DNA from: Ectobius pallidus
Taxonomy: Eukaryota; Arthropoda; Insecta; Blattodea; Ectobiidae
DNA length: 64,000 bases
Assembly (NCBI GenBank): GCA_964059195.1
Contig: CAXKWD010000004.1
Location: 122,236,043-122,300,042, forward strand
Direction: 5' to 3'
Shown here: positions 12,531 to 24,333 of the stretch, piece after piece
Numbering within the stretch: position 1 is the stretch's first letter
Layout of the letters: each line of letters begins with the position of its first letter
Notes under the pieces: model-generated
Told to the model about the DNA's origin: nothing
What the model saw: only the letters and a program-made list of their open reading frames with translations
The model's database searches: none
Program-made: the position numbers and the translations under genes

Positions 12531-14100
12531 GACTTTATTGATGGTATGTGCTATTTTTTTTAATAATAATAATAATAATAATATTTTCAAGATGAAAATA
12601 CAGTTTATGATTTTTCATTTTTAAAATTAGCTGTCTTATATTTTATTGTATAATATAATTTGTATTGTATAAAACATTATCAGTAGTGAAACCTTAACCT
12701 CGGCCAATTTGAAGATCGTCTTTAGCGGCGAAACCTATTAAAACTCTTTTCAGGTAGAGGGACAAGATGTCCCATTTTTCGCACGATACTCCTTTACTTC
12801 CTCTGTCCGTGCCATAGGTACTATAGGTAGAGGAAGTGTCGTTTTCGATCCCGAAATTCCGACTTTAGTTTTTAACATAAATGCACGTTTTGAGGCTCCC
12901 GAATCCGAAAATATTATTTTGGAAACATGTCTGTGTGCGTATCTCAGTGTGTGAGAGTGTCAGTGTGTTTGTGTGTATGTCTGTGAATATCCTAGCTCGA
13001 GAAGGAAAATTGTATGAAAACAACATTTTTTGGGGCTCAGGTACTTTTCTGAGGAAAGTAGAAATAAGGTAATAATTTTTTTTAGAAAACCGGTAAAAGA
13101 AGCACTTTTAATCTTGAATGATATTAATTAACAGGAGAAAATTAAGCTAGTGGGTGGTATGAAATTATAACATTCCAGAGTAACCAACTTTGATTGCTTC
13201 ACATGGAAAAACTCTTTTTGTTTAAAAATATTTACATATGAGTATTAAATAGACTCAGTTTGATAAAAATGTTAAAATTCACTAAGCCTTTTTAAATGTG
13301 AAAGTTCTCAGAAATTGTAGAAAATCTGTAACAGGTTGTCTTTGCTTTTCAATATGTCTGGCTCCACAGGGCGTAATTCTTTATCATAAATCTAGCATCT
13401 ATTATTATTATTTGACAAATTTTAACGATTGTCTAAAAAATAGTGTACGATACACGTGAAAAAATTATTTATTTTGCTCGTAGGATTGCTGCATTCGCTC
13501 TTAAGGGCTCGTTTCGCAAACATAGCAAACTCGAAATTAAAAATCTCGTTTTAACATTTGGATCATTAATTATTTTGTTCTAAAATATTTGTTTTAATAT
13601 ATGGTACCTGTAATACATATGTTTTATAAACATATCTTAATTTAAATTAGCATATGTTTTATAATTACCAAATAACCTAGTCTATATTAAATATTTTTGA
13701 AAGTTTCAAAGATCGATTATATTACATAATACAATATATTGTCAGAGGTTTTAGGTAATTGTTTTTCAAATGAAACTGCAATAGCAATCATGCATTTTTC
13801 TCCAAAACATAATTACTTTTATTTTTTAATAAATGTTGTGAAGCCTGGGATTACTTGCAATAATAAAACGCTATCGGGATACTATTGGTTTATACTTCGG
13901 TAAAACTCAAACTTAACACTAAAACAGTAACTTCGGGGTAGGTGGTAAAAGTAAAATAACAAAGTTTTGCCCAGGGTGCAAATTACGTGAAATCTGGATC
14001 TGCCCTTATAGATTTGACAAAAAGTATAAGGCAGGTAATTTTAAAAATTAAAAATTAAACACTGCATTTAAATCTTAAAAATATAGTGAGTGAAAAAAAA
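12531..14100. other. Intron 1, AT-rich with simple repeats
   Basis: The stretch contains a short (AAT)n microsatellite at about 12562-12584 and a TG-rich tract at about 12930-12990. The ORF at 12881-13072 comes from that tract. No gene, RNA or transposon end was recognised. Confidence 0.5.
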
Positions 14101-14106
14101 AAATTA

Positions 14107-14175
14107 CAGCATAGGGAGGGATTTGAACCTAGGACCCCCGTTCCACGATCTAGCATCTTAACCATTACACCACTT
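14107..14175 (-). ncRNA. tRNA-like remnant with Pol III boxes
   Basis: Read on the minus strand, this has an A-box-like GGTGTAATGGTTAAG and a perfect B-box-like GGTTCAAATCC about 30 bp later, and a run of ten Ts begins shortly after the 3' side (14093-14104 as A on +). A tRNA gene would need a paired T arm and acceptor stem; the T-stem bases next to the B box do not pair well. I read it as a decayed tRNA gene or the head of a tRNA-derived SINE. Confidence 0.4.
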
Positions 14176-15021
14176 ATAACTTTGTCAAAGAACGAGAATA
14201 TTATGGATGTAAAGCATTATGCTTTCTCCGATACCATAAGCCTTTGTATATGAACAATACGATTTTTTATTAATAGTGTATTTGTGTTTGTATTTGTATA
14301 AATACTATTAATACTGAGACGTAATACATTAATTACGGAAAAATGAGAGAGAATCCCCTAATACAAGCATGCAATGGTCGAAGCCGAATGGCTTCTGTCT
14401 GTCAGTGAATAGAATTGCAGTGCAGCCAACGTAAATAGGCATATAGTATAAACTGGAAAGTGCAAAGTTACAGCGGCCCAGGTATACTATGAACAGGCTT
14501 TCAAATAAAAAACCTCAAGTCTCCATAATTTTTTGTTTCTGATTTATAGCGCTTTGAAAATTGCAATATTTTCCTTGCGTACAACTTTTTACCAAAAATC
14601 CCGATTCTTTGTATGCCTGTAACATTGTTACAAATCAAGTGAGAAGGAAAATATTTCATTTCTGAACATAGGTCATGTGGTCCTTTAACATATATTTTTT
14701 AAGCCGATTTTGAAATCCAAAGGTGACACATTTGGTACTAAGCTGTATGATTTGAGATGAAATGGGTCATACTGCATATTTCTGGGCAATCAAAGATAAG
14801 TAGCAACCATAGGTGTAAATGCTTGTTGTTGTGATTTAAATGCTTTATGGTTGCCCTAGTGTCACAATGCCATTTGATAAGCAAAAGTTTACCACAGAAG
14901 TGAAAAGAAGGGGAAATTTAGAATGTATCTTCTCCTTATCACACAAATCGCCAAGTGAATAAAAAATATGGGAAGAGATTATCAAGATATCGGTGGCAAT
15001 GAACTTCTTCAAAAAGAATGT
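14176..15021. other. Intron 1, no gene recognised
   Basis: No recognisable coding sequence was seen. The minus ORF at 14845-15087 has no domain and runs into the MITE that starts at 15030. Confidence 0.5.
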
Positions 15022-15029
15022 CTTCTCAT

Positions 15030-15580
15030 CAGGGCCGTGGAAAGAAAGCAAGGGCTCCAGGGACAAATTTTCCCGGGCCCCCGTCAAATTTTGAATTCAC
15101 TACCCAACTCGCCCTTTAATTATTAAGTGCCAGAATGGTACCGGTACTTTATGAGATTGTCTGGTAGACAGGACAATATCTGTCCGTCTGACTGCCTGTC
15201 TGCCCGTGTGTCTGTAAGTGCGATAACTCAAATACGCTTTATCGGATTTTCATAAAACTTGGTATACCGTTTATAACGCCCATGGTACGAAACCTATTGA
15301 TTTTGGACCATATCTGTTAACTGATGCCGAGCACGAAACAGAAAAATACATTAAAATGTTTTAATTAGGAACAATTTTATCTGTATGTACCAGTTTATTC
15401 TTTTGAAAATTATGATTGTAAATGCCAAGTAAGTGAGGTCTACTGGTGAGCCCAAAAATATTACTGCTTCTACTTTTCAAAAATAGCTAAGAGTAAATTT
15501 AGAAATTAAAATATAACCTGGTCGACCGGGGCCCCTTTTGGAGTCCGGGCCCCGGCTATCCCTCCCTCTCGTCGGGCCTG
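15030..15580. mobile_element. hAT MITE with 8-bp target duplication
   Basis: The ends are inverted and GC-rich: the left reads CAGGGCCGTGGAAAG and the right, reversed, CAGGCCCGACGAGAG. The 8-bp duplication CTTCTCAT flanks both sides (15022-15029 and 15581-15588). The interior has no transposase and includes a pyrimidine/TG repeat of CTGTCTG type near 15180. It is a non-autonomous hAT element, on the strength of TIR style and duplication length. Confidence 0.85.
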
Positions 15581-15989
15581 CTTCTCATAAAGTTTTAATT
15601 CGGTAGAAAATTTTGAACATTCTCTTATTGCATCCTTCCTGCAATAGGGATACACAAGATATATTCTTCTTTTTTTATTTCTTGCCTTTCAGAAACATAG
15701 CTATAACAGTGATATGTTCAGTCAGTGATATGAAGAACATCTAGCGCAAAAATTACTATTATTTTCTTTCCATAGTCGCCCTATTGGTTTCTTGTCTTAC
15801 GCCCTTGGTTTACTAGTCGCCTGCAACCTTGGTCTCCAGCAACCATCAACAGTTCGTACAGTTCGAATAAAAGAAGTCAATTGGCGTTCATGGAATGGGG
15901 AATCTTTTGGCTCTCAAGTATTTTTCTCTTGTTCAATTTGTTCTGTAGTTTTATTGAATATTTAAGTATTTTTCATTTTGTAGTGATAA

Positions 15990-16130
15990 GTGAAGGAATG
16001 GAGTGATGAAACAACTCTGAGCTTAAATTATTTGTACAGTGAGAGTCCGTTACTTTGGAAAAGCTGTTTGACAGAGTATAAAAGCAGGAAAAAATGCCTT
16101 GCCATGATGCTCTGCTTGAGGAAAGTGTTT
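15990..16130 (+). pseudogene. MADF-like domain fragment
   Basis: The first 48 residues of the frame at 15990 (EWSDETTLSLNYLY, SPLLW, EYKSRKKCLA) resemble the start of a MADF DNA-binding domain, in which an aromatic/LY helix is followed by LW and a YKxRxK motif. After about 16130 the frame no longer follows the domain, so a frameshift or decay is likely. MADF domains occur in host factors and in PIF/Harbinger accessory proteins, and this fragment could come from either. The match is from memory and short. Confidence 0.35.
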
Positions 16131-16430
16131 TCTTTGGAGTTAATAAGGACAAAAGAGAAAAAATCAGATAACAGTATTCCTAGAGTCAATTTGCACGTGA
16201 TGGGAAGACTGACACAAAATCTCTTCTTCATAATTGCAGAACACAATTTGATAATTACAGCACTCACTGCTATGAAAATAGTGTCATCCTTGTCACTCAT
16301 AATGCATTGTTGCGTACTGTCTTTGAGTATAATGAGGATGCATACCAGTACTGAATCTGATACAGCCGGTTCTTTTTGCTACAGCAAAGCTGATGGGCAT
16401 AATGTAGATGCAATTTTATGTCTAGATTGC

Positions 16431-17623
16431 TTTTACGTCATGTAATACCTACTTGCAAAAATATAGTTTTTTTAGTTTTTTTATTTAATTTTCTTTTGTC
16501 ACTTTCAAAGGCCTCATAGTTTTAATTATTAAGGTATGTCTTGACAATTATTGTTATTATCCTCAAAACCTTTATTTATTTCAAAATACTTTCCCATTTT
16601 AACATTTCTTTGTTTTATTTTATTTTATCTTGCGATTATATATTTAGTATAGTGTTTTTTCATGAATTGAATAATTATTTCAATGTTCAGATCAAACTAT
16701 TATTTTGGGTTAGCGATTATATAATTATTTCAACCTTCTGTTGTTCTAATATCATTCTTCTTCAAAATGGATAATTTTATCTACGTTCCATTCTTCCTTT
16801 CCAAGAGCAAGGAGCTCATTTCCAACCTATAAAAGGTTTATAGCATTTCAAGACAATGCGAATTGCGGGCGGAAAGCCTTTCTCTTCACCTTTATCATGG
16901 ATTAAGTAATCCAACGACTTTCAAGATTGCATGCAACGCCATTTTCAAGGACCTCAAGGACTCCTTTACGAAGATAATAGTTCTTCATCAATTCTCAGGA
17001 CATTTAAACTTATCAAGGGGAAAATCATTCATTCTGTGAGTACTTTCGTCAACTACATACCAAAGGTACGTTCCAAGGACCAAGGATTAGTAGGCTTCGT
17101 GAGATTCGCAGTCTCAAAGGAATTTATGTAACTGTGATTCACAATAAATGTAGACATTTTATCATTTAGTAGCAAAGTGTGTAAATCACTCATTTCAAAT
17201 CCTCGCTCTTAGCCGCATGTGCTGTGAATATTCAAAATTTGTCATTTTAACGAAACATTAATATACAAATTTTCTAGCTAGTGAACTATCAATTTCAATA
17301 AGCTATATCTTTTGCTACGAATAATACTGGTCCTCCGATTGTATACAGTTTTCCGATATATTTACATGTGTATTTGGATAGATTCATAACATCAAGATTT
17401 AAGAAGAACATTTCCAACAAACTCATTATTATGTTATCCAAGTAGCATCACTCTATGTGTTCATAAACTGTTTATTCTTCTTCTCTTTGTGGTTGGAAAT
17501 GCAACAGAGTTTGTGTTTCGAACCGCAAACATCGCTCATTCTTTCCTATTATGTTATCGCCGGGAATTGCACCCAGAATTCTACGGTCCGCTGCATCAGA
17601 GGCCGGGTAGCCTGGCGGTAACA
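16431..17623 (+). repeat. 5' LTR of the BEL/Pao element
   Basis: It matches 24334-25541 along its length and ends GGCGGTAACA. A 66-codon ORF (16931-17131) is present in both LTRs with one residue changed; I do not regard it as a gene. Downstream, at about 17630, TGGTTGCTCCGGCCGGAT occupies the place of a tRNA primer site and resembles the 3' end complement of a tRNA (possibly Tyr), but this is tentative. Confidence 0.85.
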
Positions 17624-17979
17624 TATTGCTGGTTGCTCCGGCCGGATATAATCAGTGCATTTGCTTGTATTAACATAAATAATTCATCATATATCATATA
17701 TTAAGTTCTCTCCAGGTATTGCTAGCCTGTTTGAATACATGCAAAGTTCTGCATTTCGGCAACAATTAAAGTGTTGTCATCTTAAAGATAAATATTAACA
17801 TCACTATTATTAGCAAGTTTAAATAATTATCAATCCTATCTCCGTGTCCTCAACACGTTTGAGATCTAGGTACGGAGCTACCTAACTTTATCATTGGTTG
17901 TAAATACTCGTTAATTTGTGAATATTGTACAATTTCACAGACAATAATACACCTGATACAGATACAGATTCTACACAAT

Positions 17980-18110
17980 TCTTTTTTTTTTTTTTTAAAT
18001 TACAATTTACAATTTATTGTTCCAAATTACACGAAAAATACATTAAAAAAAGTTGATACACCACCCGAAGAAGCAGAGCTTGTGTTCGGGGGTGGTTCAG
18101 TTCAATATAT
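17980..18110 (-). repeat. Poly-T and hairpin, possible retroposon 3' end
   Basis: A run of about 16 Ts at 17981-17996 is followed by ACAATTTACAATTTATTG and then a hairpin (18060-18096) whose arms are CCACCCGAA and TTCGGGGGTGG. Poly-T followed by such a stem looks like the 3' end of a retroposon inserted in reverse in the BEL leader. The other limit of the insertion cannot be seen. Confidence 0.3.
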
Positions 18111-18530
18111 TAGAAAAACTTATACTAAATAATTACTTAAAACAATACATAATTGGGAGAAATGTGACAAAATATTATGTATAAAAGGTTAGAACATGTT
18201 CTATTTACAATACAAAGGTACGAGGTAATAAATAATAATACATAACAATTTATTTGTTCAAATTTTAGTAAAAAACAAGGAAATAAATTAAGTTCAATCC
18301 AAATTTTAAAGTCTAATATGAAAAATGTTATAACAGTAATAGTAGAAAACAGAAGTAATAATTATATAAATTTTCTAATTTTGCATGATGTGTATTTAAC
18401 TGTTATGTCTGTTCACCTTAATTACGACTAATTGTAAACTTGTATTTGTAATTCCCGAAACGCGGGCAATTAATTTAACACTGAACAATAAAATTATATA
18501 TTGTAAAGACTTCTGCAAATCTCATCAAAT

Positions 18531-20065
18531 ATGGCTAATCCGGGTCCAGAATTCGCGGCCCTGAAGGCTAAACGAACCCCTATTAAGAGTCGAATTACCC
18601 GCCAAGCCAATATAATAGCTGATCTCACTAACTCTAGTGAAGTTTCTATTCAAGACCTGCTTATGCGCAAAAATACTATGACAAAACTTAGCAATGATTA
18701 TAAAGACATACAATCTCAAATCGAGCAGATAGAATTTTCAGATGCCGAAATGGCTTATAGGGAGTAAGTCGAAGAAACCATTTTCCAAGCCCTCTCTCAC
18801 TTAGACAATTTAATTTCCCAAGAGGAAGATCAGGATAAGTTAGTTGCGACCCAACAGGAGGCTGAGGCTAAGTTAGTTGCGGCCCGAGAGGAAGCTCAGG
18901 CTAAGTTAGTTGCAGCCCGACAGGAGGCTCAGGCTAAGTCAATTGCAGCCCAAGAAGAATTTCAGGCTAAGCTAGCTAGTGTCGATTTTATAAAGACGCG
19001 ATTTTTCAATTATGTTCAGGCAATCCAAGCACTTGTTATAGAAGACAGAGAATCTTACTGTAAGGCTCTGAGTCTGTGTACATCCTTCGAGGAATTATTC
19101 AGTGAATACAAGACTGAGTATTCACGTATTAACGTACTATAACTCAATGAACCTATTAAACTTCAAAGACTTGAAGTCGAGTCTGCCTTTCATGAAACCA
19201 TTGCTATTCTTCGAAGTTCAATTGATGAAACTAGGCATCATTATGAGCCCAACCAAGCTCTTCCTGCTATTCAATCATCGCATCAATTTGTCCCGTCTCT
19301 CCCTAAACTCCCAGAGATTAGGCTCCCTCATTTCACTGGTGACCCAGCTACCTGGATTGAGTTTAGGGACACCTTTATTTCGCTAATCATACAGCATAAA
19401 CACATATCCAGCATGGACAAATTCCAATATTTGAAGTCCTGTCTAGCACCAGAAGTTATGACAGTGATTTAAAACATTCCTGTCTCTGCTGCTACGTTTG
19501 ATGTAGCATGGAGCTCGCTGTCGGCTAGGTTCGATAATGACAGACTTATCGCCAATACCCATTTGGAGAAGCTATTTTCATCTCCTGCTTTAGAAAGGAA
19601 TTCTGCTGAATCTCTTCAGAAGTTTGTTGACCATTTTATCAGCACTGTTCATGCTTTGAATTCGCTCAATGTTGGTGTGGAAATATCCGACTTGATAATA
19701 GCTAAAATTGTGATCGACAAGCTTCCTCCGTTTTTGATAAAGGATTGGGAATCCTCTCTCGCCCCAGGCAAAATGCCTAGCCTCAAAGATGTGTTCACAT
19801 TTTTAGAATCTGGGGTACGGGTTTGTCAGATGACTGACTCAGCTTTAAGGAGTCAGACAGCACAGCCTATTGTATCTAATACAATCACTCCTAAGGGCAA
19901 GGTTGTCTCCTCCAAGCCTAAGTGCTTTTGTTGTAACAATGGATTCCATGAACTGCAACATTGTGATGTTTTCAAGGCCATGGATTTTTCTAATGGAGAC
20001 AATTTTGTTAAAACACCATGATTATGTCAAGTGTGTTATTATTCGAAGGGTCACGCCCCTTATTG
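18531..20065 (+). pseudogene. BEL/Pao gag, interrupted
   Basis: This would encode the nucleocapsid protein. The start at 18531 (MANPGPEFAALKAKR) begins a helical N-terminal region, followed by a repeat-rich coiled coil (18837-18968), then a DUF1759-type Gag domain (LPEIRLPHFTGDPATWIEF near 19310) and a C-terminal zinc-knuckle region (CFCCNNGFHELQHC near 19922). The frame is constant, but stops interrupt it at 18765-18767, 19140-19142 and 19470-19472. Near 20000 the frame shifts, and the second zinc knuckle is then cut by the mariner-type insertion at 20066; the same frame resumes at about 21431. Domain order is that of BEL/Pao elements; the function is inactive here. Confidence 0.8.
18837..18968 (+). 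repeat. Four 33-bp repeats encoding 11-residue coiled-coil units
   Basis: Four tandem units of 33 bp, each beginning AAG and coding for 11 residues of the type KLVAARQEAQA, lie in frame within BEL Gag. The charged/alanine pattern with period 11 fits a hendecad coiled coil. The third and fourth units are progressively more diverged from the first two. Confidence 0.8.
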
Positions 20066-21426
20066 CAGGGCGATCCATATAAAACTGAACAGTTTTAAAG
20101 ACTTATAATTTCCCTCTGGAAAGTAATAAAAGATTGAAATTTGGTTTTATGATCTCAGTGGCTTTGGGAGAATCGATATTGGTAATAATGTTTGTACTCC
20201 TACCATCCATGCATTGTTGCCTTACGACTATTGTTGTTTATTAGTAATTAGTTTTCAGTCTCTAGTTTTGCAGTCAGAAACGAAAATGCAGTTCTCAATT
20301 CAGCAGCGTGTTTTTCTTGTGAAAACATATTGGTGTACGAAGTCATTGATTGAAACTCAACGGGCATTTAGAAGACAATTCAATGTGCGCAATATTCCAA
20401 CAAGGGCAACAATTTTATCCATGGTGAGGAAGCTGGAGACAACTGGCTCTCTCCTCAGCGAAACTGGGAAAAAAAGATCTGTGATGAGTCAAGAGTGTGT
20501 TAATGATGTTCGAGAACGTTTTGTGAACTCACCAAAGAAATCATTGCGCCGGTTGAGCCAGGAGACAGGCTACTCATATGTCACATGTCAGAGAGCTGCA
20601 AAGAAAGCAGGCCTACGAGCATACAGAGTGCATGTAGTGCATCAGTTAAAAGAACCAGACGCGGAAAAGCGAATGCGTTATTGCCAATGGTTTCAGGCTC
20701 TTCTTATTGCAACCCCAGACATTCTCTCCATAACCTGGTTTACAGATGAAGCATGGTTTCACCTCTCAGGCTACATCAACACTCAAAACAGCAGGTATTG
20801 GGCTGCTGAGAACCCGAATATTATCCACGAAGCTCCATTGCATCCGGAAAAGGTTGGGGTCTGGTGTGCGGTGTCAGCTACCAGAATTGTTGGTCCCATT
20901 TTCTACGACACCAAGGTAAACACTGCGGTTTATGGTCGCATCTTCAATACATTCGTGGAACAACTGGACGACATCGAATTAACAGAAGGTTATTTCCAGC
21001 AAGATAGCGCAACATGCCATACGTCTGGTGATTCCATGAAACTTATAGCCAGCTTCTTCGGTGATCGTCTTGTCTCAAACAATCTGTGGCCTCCCAGATC
21101 GCCAGACCTGACATCTCCAGATTTCTTCTTGTGAGGCTACCTTAAGGACAGGGTGTACAAGAATAGACCGCGGTCACTTGCTGAACTCCGTGAAGCAATA
21201 AGGAATGAAATCAGTAACATTAACGAGGATACGCTTCGGAAAACGTCTCAGAATATGGTGCGACGAGTACAGTTGTGTATGGATGCAGGTGGAGGACATT
21301 TTCAACATTTACTCTGAGGAATCTCCCAAAGGTACTCTGTAATTCAGCACAGTTGCATATGTATGCTATTATTAGTTTAAAAGTTATAAGCCTTTAAAAG
21401 TGTTCAGTTTTATATTGATCGCCCTG
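20066..21426 (+). mobile_element. Tc1/mariner-superfamily transposon nested in BEL gag
   Basis: Terminal inverted repeats of about 43 bp run inward from both ends (left starts CAGGGCGATCCATATAAAAC, right reversed CAGGGCGATCAATATAAAAC) with only a few mismatches. The right end is followed by TA; the left end lacks the matching TA, being preceded by TTG. The element lies inside the codons of the second BEL zinc knuckle, and the gag frame resumes on the far side, so the insertion is younger than the BEL element. It is 1361 bp long and carries a single, nearly complete transposase gene. Confidence 0.9.
20286..21317 (+). pseudogene. Tc1/mariner-type DDE transposase with one premature stop
   Basis: The start chosen is MQFSIQQRVFL at 20286, because upstream codons in the longer frame (from 20214) lie in the untranslated lead and do not resemble the family. 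Residues 1-110 form the paired helix-turn-helix DNA-binding part. The catalytic core shows TWFTDEAWFH, YFQQDSATCH and PRSPDLTSPDFFL, giving D, D and D, with about 38 residues between the last two. A TGA at 21132-21134 replaces the tryptophan that normally follows PDFFL. The frame then stays open for about 60 more codons to a stop at 21315-21317. Only this one defect was seen. The protein would bind its inverted repeats and excise the element; the subfamily is unresolved. Confidence 0.85.
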
Positions 21427-21430
21427 TAGC

Positions 21431-22640
21431 ACTTATACGTGCAAGATATGTAAAGGGAAACATGGCACCTACCTTCATAATCCAGCACACATTAACGGCA
21501 ACCAAGCTGTCAATACTGCACTGGGGTAATGTCAGTCTTCCAACCTCAACAAAGCTGTTTGCTCCCAACCACCACAGTTCTAGTCATGCACAGGGATGGT
21601 CATTCTGTTGAAGCCACCGCATTGCTTGACAGTGGTTCTGATTGTAACATTATATCTAACAGGTTATTTAGTCATTTAAAATTATCGCCTCATCACCAGC
21701 GTACTACGTTAGCTGGTATACTGTCATCTAAGGCAGACAGTCTTAAGATGACATCGATTTCCATTAAGTCTGTCACTACTTCATGGCTTTGCAACACCAA
21801 TGGCATAATTGTACCGGAAATCTCTACCTCGAAATTTCTGCGTAAGTCTGTCATTACTACAAATTGGAATATTCCACCAAATATTTCATTGGCTAATTCC
21901 AGATTCAATATTCCTAAGTATATAGACTTGTTATTAGGTGTTTAAATATATTCACAGATTGTCTGTGCAGGCCAGATATCTGCACCTAATATGCCTGTAA
22001 TTCAGAACTCGCACTTGGGTTGGTATTTCGCTGGTAAGTTACCACAACCCGCCAGGTCTGAACAGAACATGGCTCTGCAAAATATGCACAACCGCCAATC
22101 TAATTCAAGGCCTTCTAATAGGGTTTCTATGGAACCCGACCATTCTAGCGGGTCTCCTCACATTATTCTGCTTTCCTCACTGCTGATCAGGACATTAGCG
22201 GGCAACTTTCTGTTTTGGGAATTAGAAAAAAATTTCTAATTATATTCTCGACGACTCTATATGCGAAAAGCATTTCGTAGATAATACTGAACGGGACTCA
22301 GAAGGAAGATCCTCAGACCCTGGGTAGCACAAAACTCCAGGCTTATAAAAGATTCTCCTCATTGGAGAAACGCTTGACTTCTAATCCCACTCTCAGTGAA
22401 GATCATCGTAAGTTCATGGACGAATTTATCGCTCTATGCCATATGGAGCCTTCAGAGCAATCTTCATACGATAACTTCGACATCATTCCTCACCATCCTG
22501 TATTAAAACCGTCGAGCACCACTACGAAACTTCGTGTGGTATTCGATGCTTCGGCTAAATCTTCTAACGGCAAGTCACTCAATGACATACTTGCCGGCCA
22601 ACTGTCCAGCCCGACTTGCTTCCAGAAACTAGAGTAGTGT
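21431..22640 (+). pseudogene. BEL/Pao protease and N-terminal RT, broken
   Basis: After the nested transposon the Gag knuckle resumes (TCKICKGKHGTYLHNPAH). An aspartic protease follows, with ATALLDSGSDCNIIS near 21625 (DSG active site). A glutamate codon is changed to TAA at 21943-21945, after which the frame continues with IVCAGQIS. Positions 22362-22637 hold the peptidase A17/RT start, with KLRVVFDASAKSSNGKSLND. The sequence then breaks off at about 22640, before the RT catalytic motif. No product is expected. Confidence 0.75.
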
Positions 22641-22679
22641 CCCTAATGGAGGCCACTATCTCTAACTTAAACTCATGTC

Positions 22680-24153
22680 TTTTAAAATTTGAATATTTGA
22701 AAACCATTCGTATTATGTCTTACGTATTGAGATTCATAAATAACTCTCGTAAGATTCATAACCCTATAAAAGACTCCTTAATGCCTTCTGAACTCAACAA
22801 GGCGCTTCAATGCTGTGTTAGGCTAATACAGCAAGAAGTTTATGCGTCAGAGATCCGTGATTTATTGTCAAATCATGACGTCACTTCTTCAAGCAAATTG
22901 AAGCAACTAGACCCATTTCTTGACAAGGATTTCGTAATTCGCGTAGGCGTACGTCTTGAACGATCCAGCATACCATTTGAAGCCAAACATCCGATGTAGT
23001 TGCCAGCTGATCATGTCTTCACTAAACAGCTTATATATTTGAATCATATCAAGTTGAATCATGCTGGAGCCCAACTTGTTATTTCTCACTTAAGAGAAAG
23101 ATTTTGGATACCATCTATTAGGAAGGTGGTGTGTAGTGTTCTAAGAAAATGCACTACATGCTTTCGTTTCAACATTCAAAGCTTTCAACAAAAAATGGCT
23201 GACTTGCCTGTTTATAGGGTAAATCCCATTTCTCATTTCACCAACGTAAGCATTGATTATGCGGGTCCTTATCCAATCAAATTTGGAGGTCCTCGCTCCA
23301 AGATCACTGTTAAAGCTTACCTCGCCATATTCGTATGCATGTCTACTAAGGCCATTCATACTGAATTGGTCACGAACCTCACATCTCGTGCTTTCCTTGC
23401 TGCATTTTCACGATTCACGGGACGTAGAGGTCTTCCAAGTTCAGTTACCTCAGACAATGGTACTAACTTCGTAGGCGCTCAGACTGACCTTAAGCAACTA
23501 GCCTTGCTGTTGCAGTCTCCTGAGCATCATTCTGTGGTTCAAGATGCCACATCTCATTTGAATATACATTGGCATTCCTTCCTCCAAATGCTCCACACAT
23601 GGGAGGTCTTCACGAGGCCTCAGTTAAATCGGTCAAGTTTCATTTAAAAAGGATGCTACCCTCGTTTAACTTTACTTTTGAAGAGATGCTTACTATGCTG
23701 ATTCAAGTGGAAGCTATCTTAAATTCACGTCCACTCATTCCATTGAATGAGGACGTTAACGACGTTGGTTACTTTTCACCTGGTCATTTCCTGATTGGGA
23801 AAGCCATTATTTCCTTACCAAACCCTGACTTGTCTGGTGGTTACACCTCACGTTCTCGATGGAAAACTCTCCAACAACTTACTAATAGTATATGGAAGAA
23901 GTGGTCAACTGACTATCTCCACACTTTACAAAGACGCTCCAAGTGGACCAAAGTCCTTTCAGACATTCCTTTGGGTACTCCAGTCCTAATCATTGATAAC
24001 AATCTCGTTCCTCAAAGGTTGTCCCTAGGGATTGTTCATCAAATTCATCCTGGCCCTGACGGCCTTATTTGTGTTGTCACTGTGCGTACTGCCACAGGCT
24101 TATTCAAGAGGCCCATTGTTAAACTGGTTCCTCTTCATATTTATTTATATTGA
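22680..24153 (+). pseudogene. BEL/Pao integrase region, frameshifted
   Basis: Positions 22680-22999 correspond to the linker between RNase H and integrase. From 23000, LNHIKLNHAGAQLVISHLRE and the nearby CTTC form the zinc-binding N-terminus. The core has the catalytic residues in VSIDYAGPYP, VTSDNGTNF and GLHEASVK. A frameshift occurs at about 23570-23640, where the frame ending at 23647 overlaps the one running 23569-24153. The C-terminal BEL domain (DUF5641 type) is recognisable by YFSPGHFLIGKAI and SRWKTLQQLTNSIWKKW. The protein would insert the element's DNA; here it is broken. Confidence 0.8.
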
Positions 24154-24333
24154 CTAGCCCAATCATTTCATTGGTGTTGGTTTCATTGGTTTCTTTGCTT
24201 AGCAACCCTCAATTCATTTCTTAATTATAAGTTTATTTTCAACTTTTTTTTTCTCATATCATAACTCTCTTTAGCTATCACATGACTTCACATCACTTTA
24301 GTTATTTCACAAGTGATATAATCGCGGGCAACA

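Noticed and set aside
16931..17131. 66-codon ORF present in both BEL LTRs (also 24850-25050)
   Set aside because: It recurs only because the LTRs are duplicates. It has no domain and no sign of selection on the protein.
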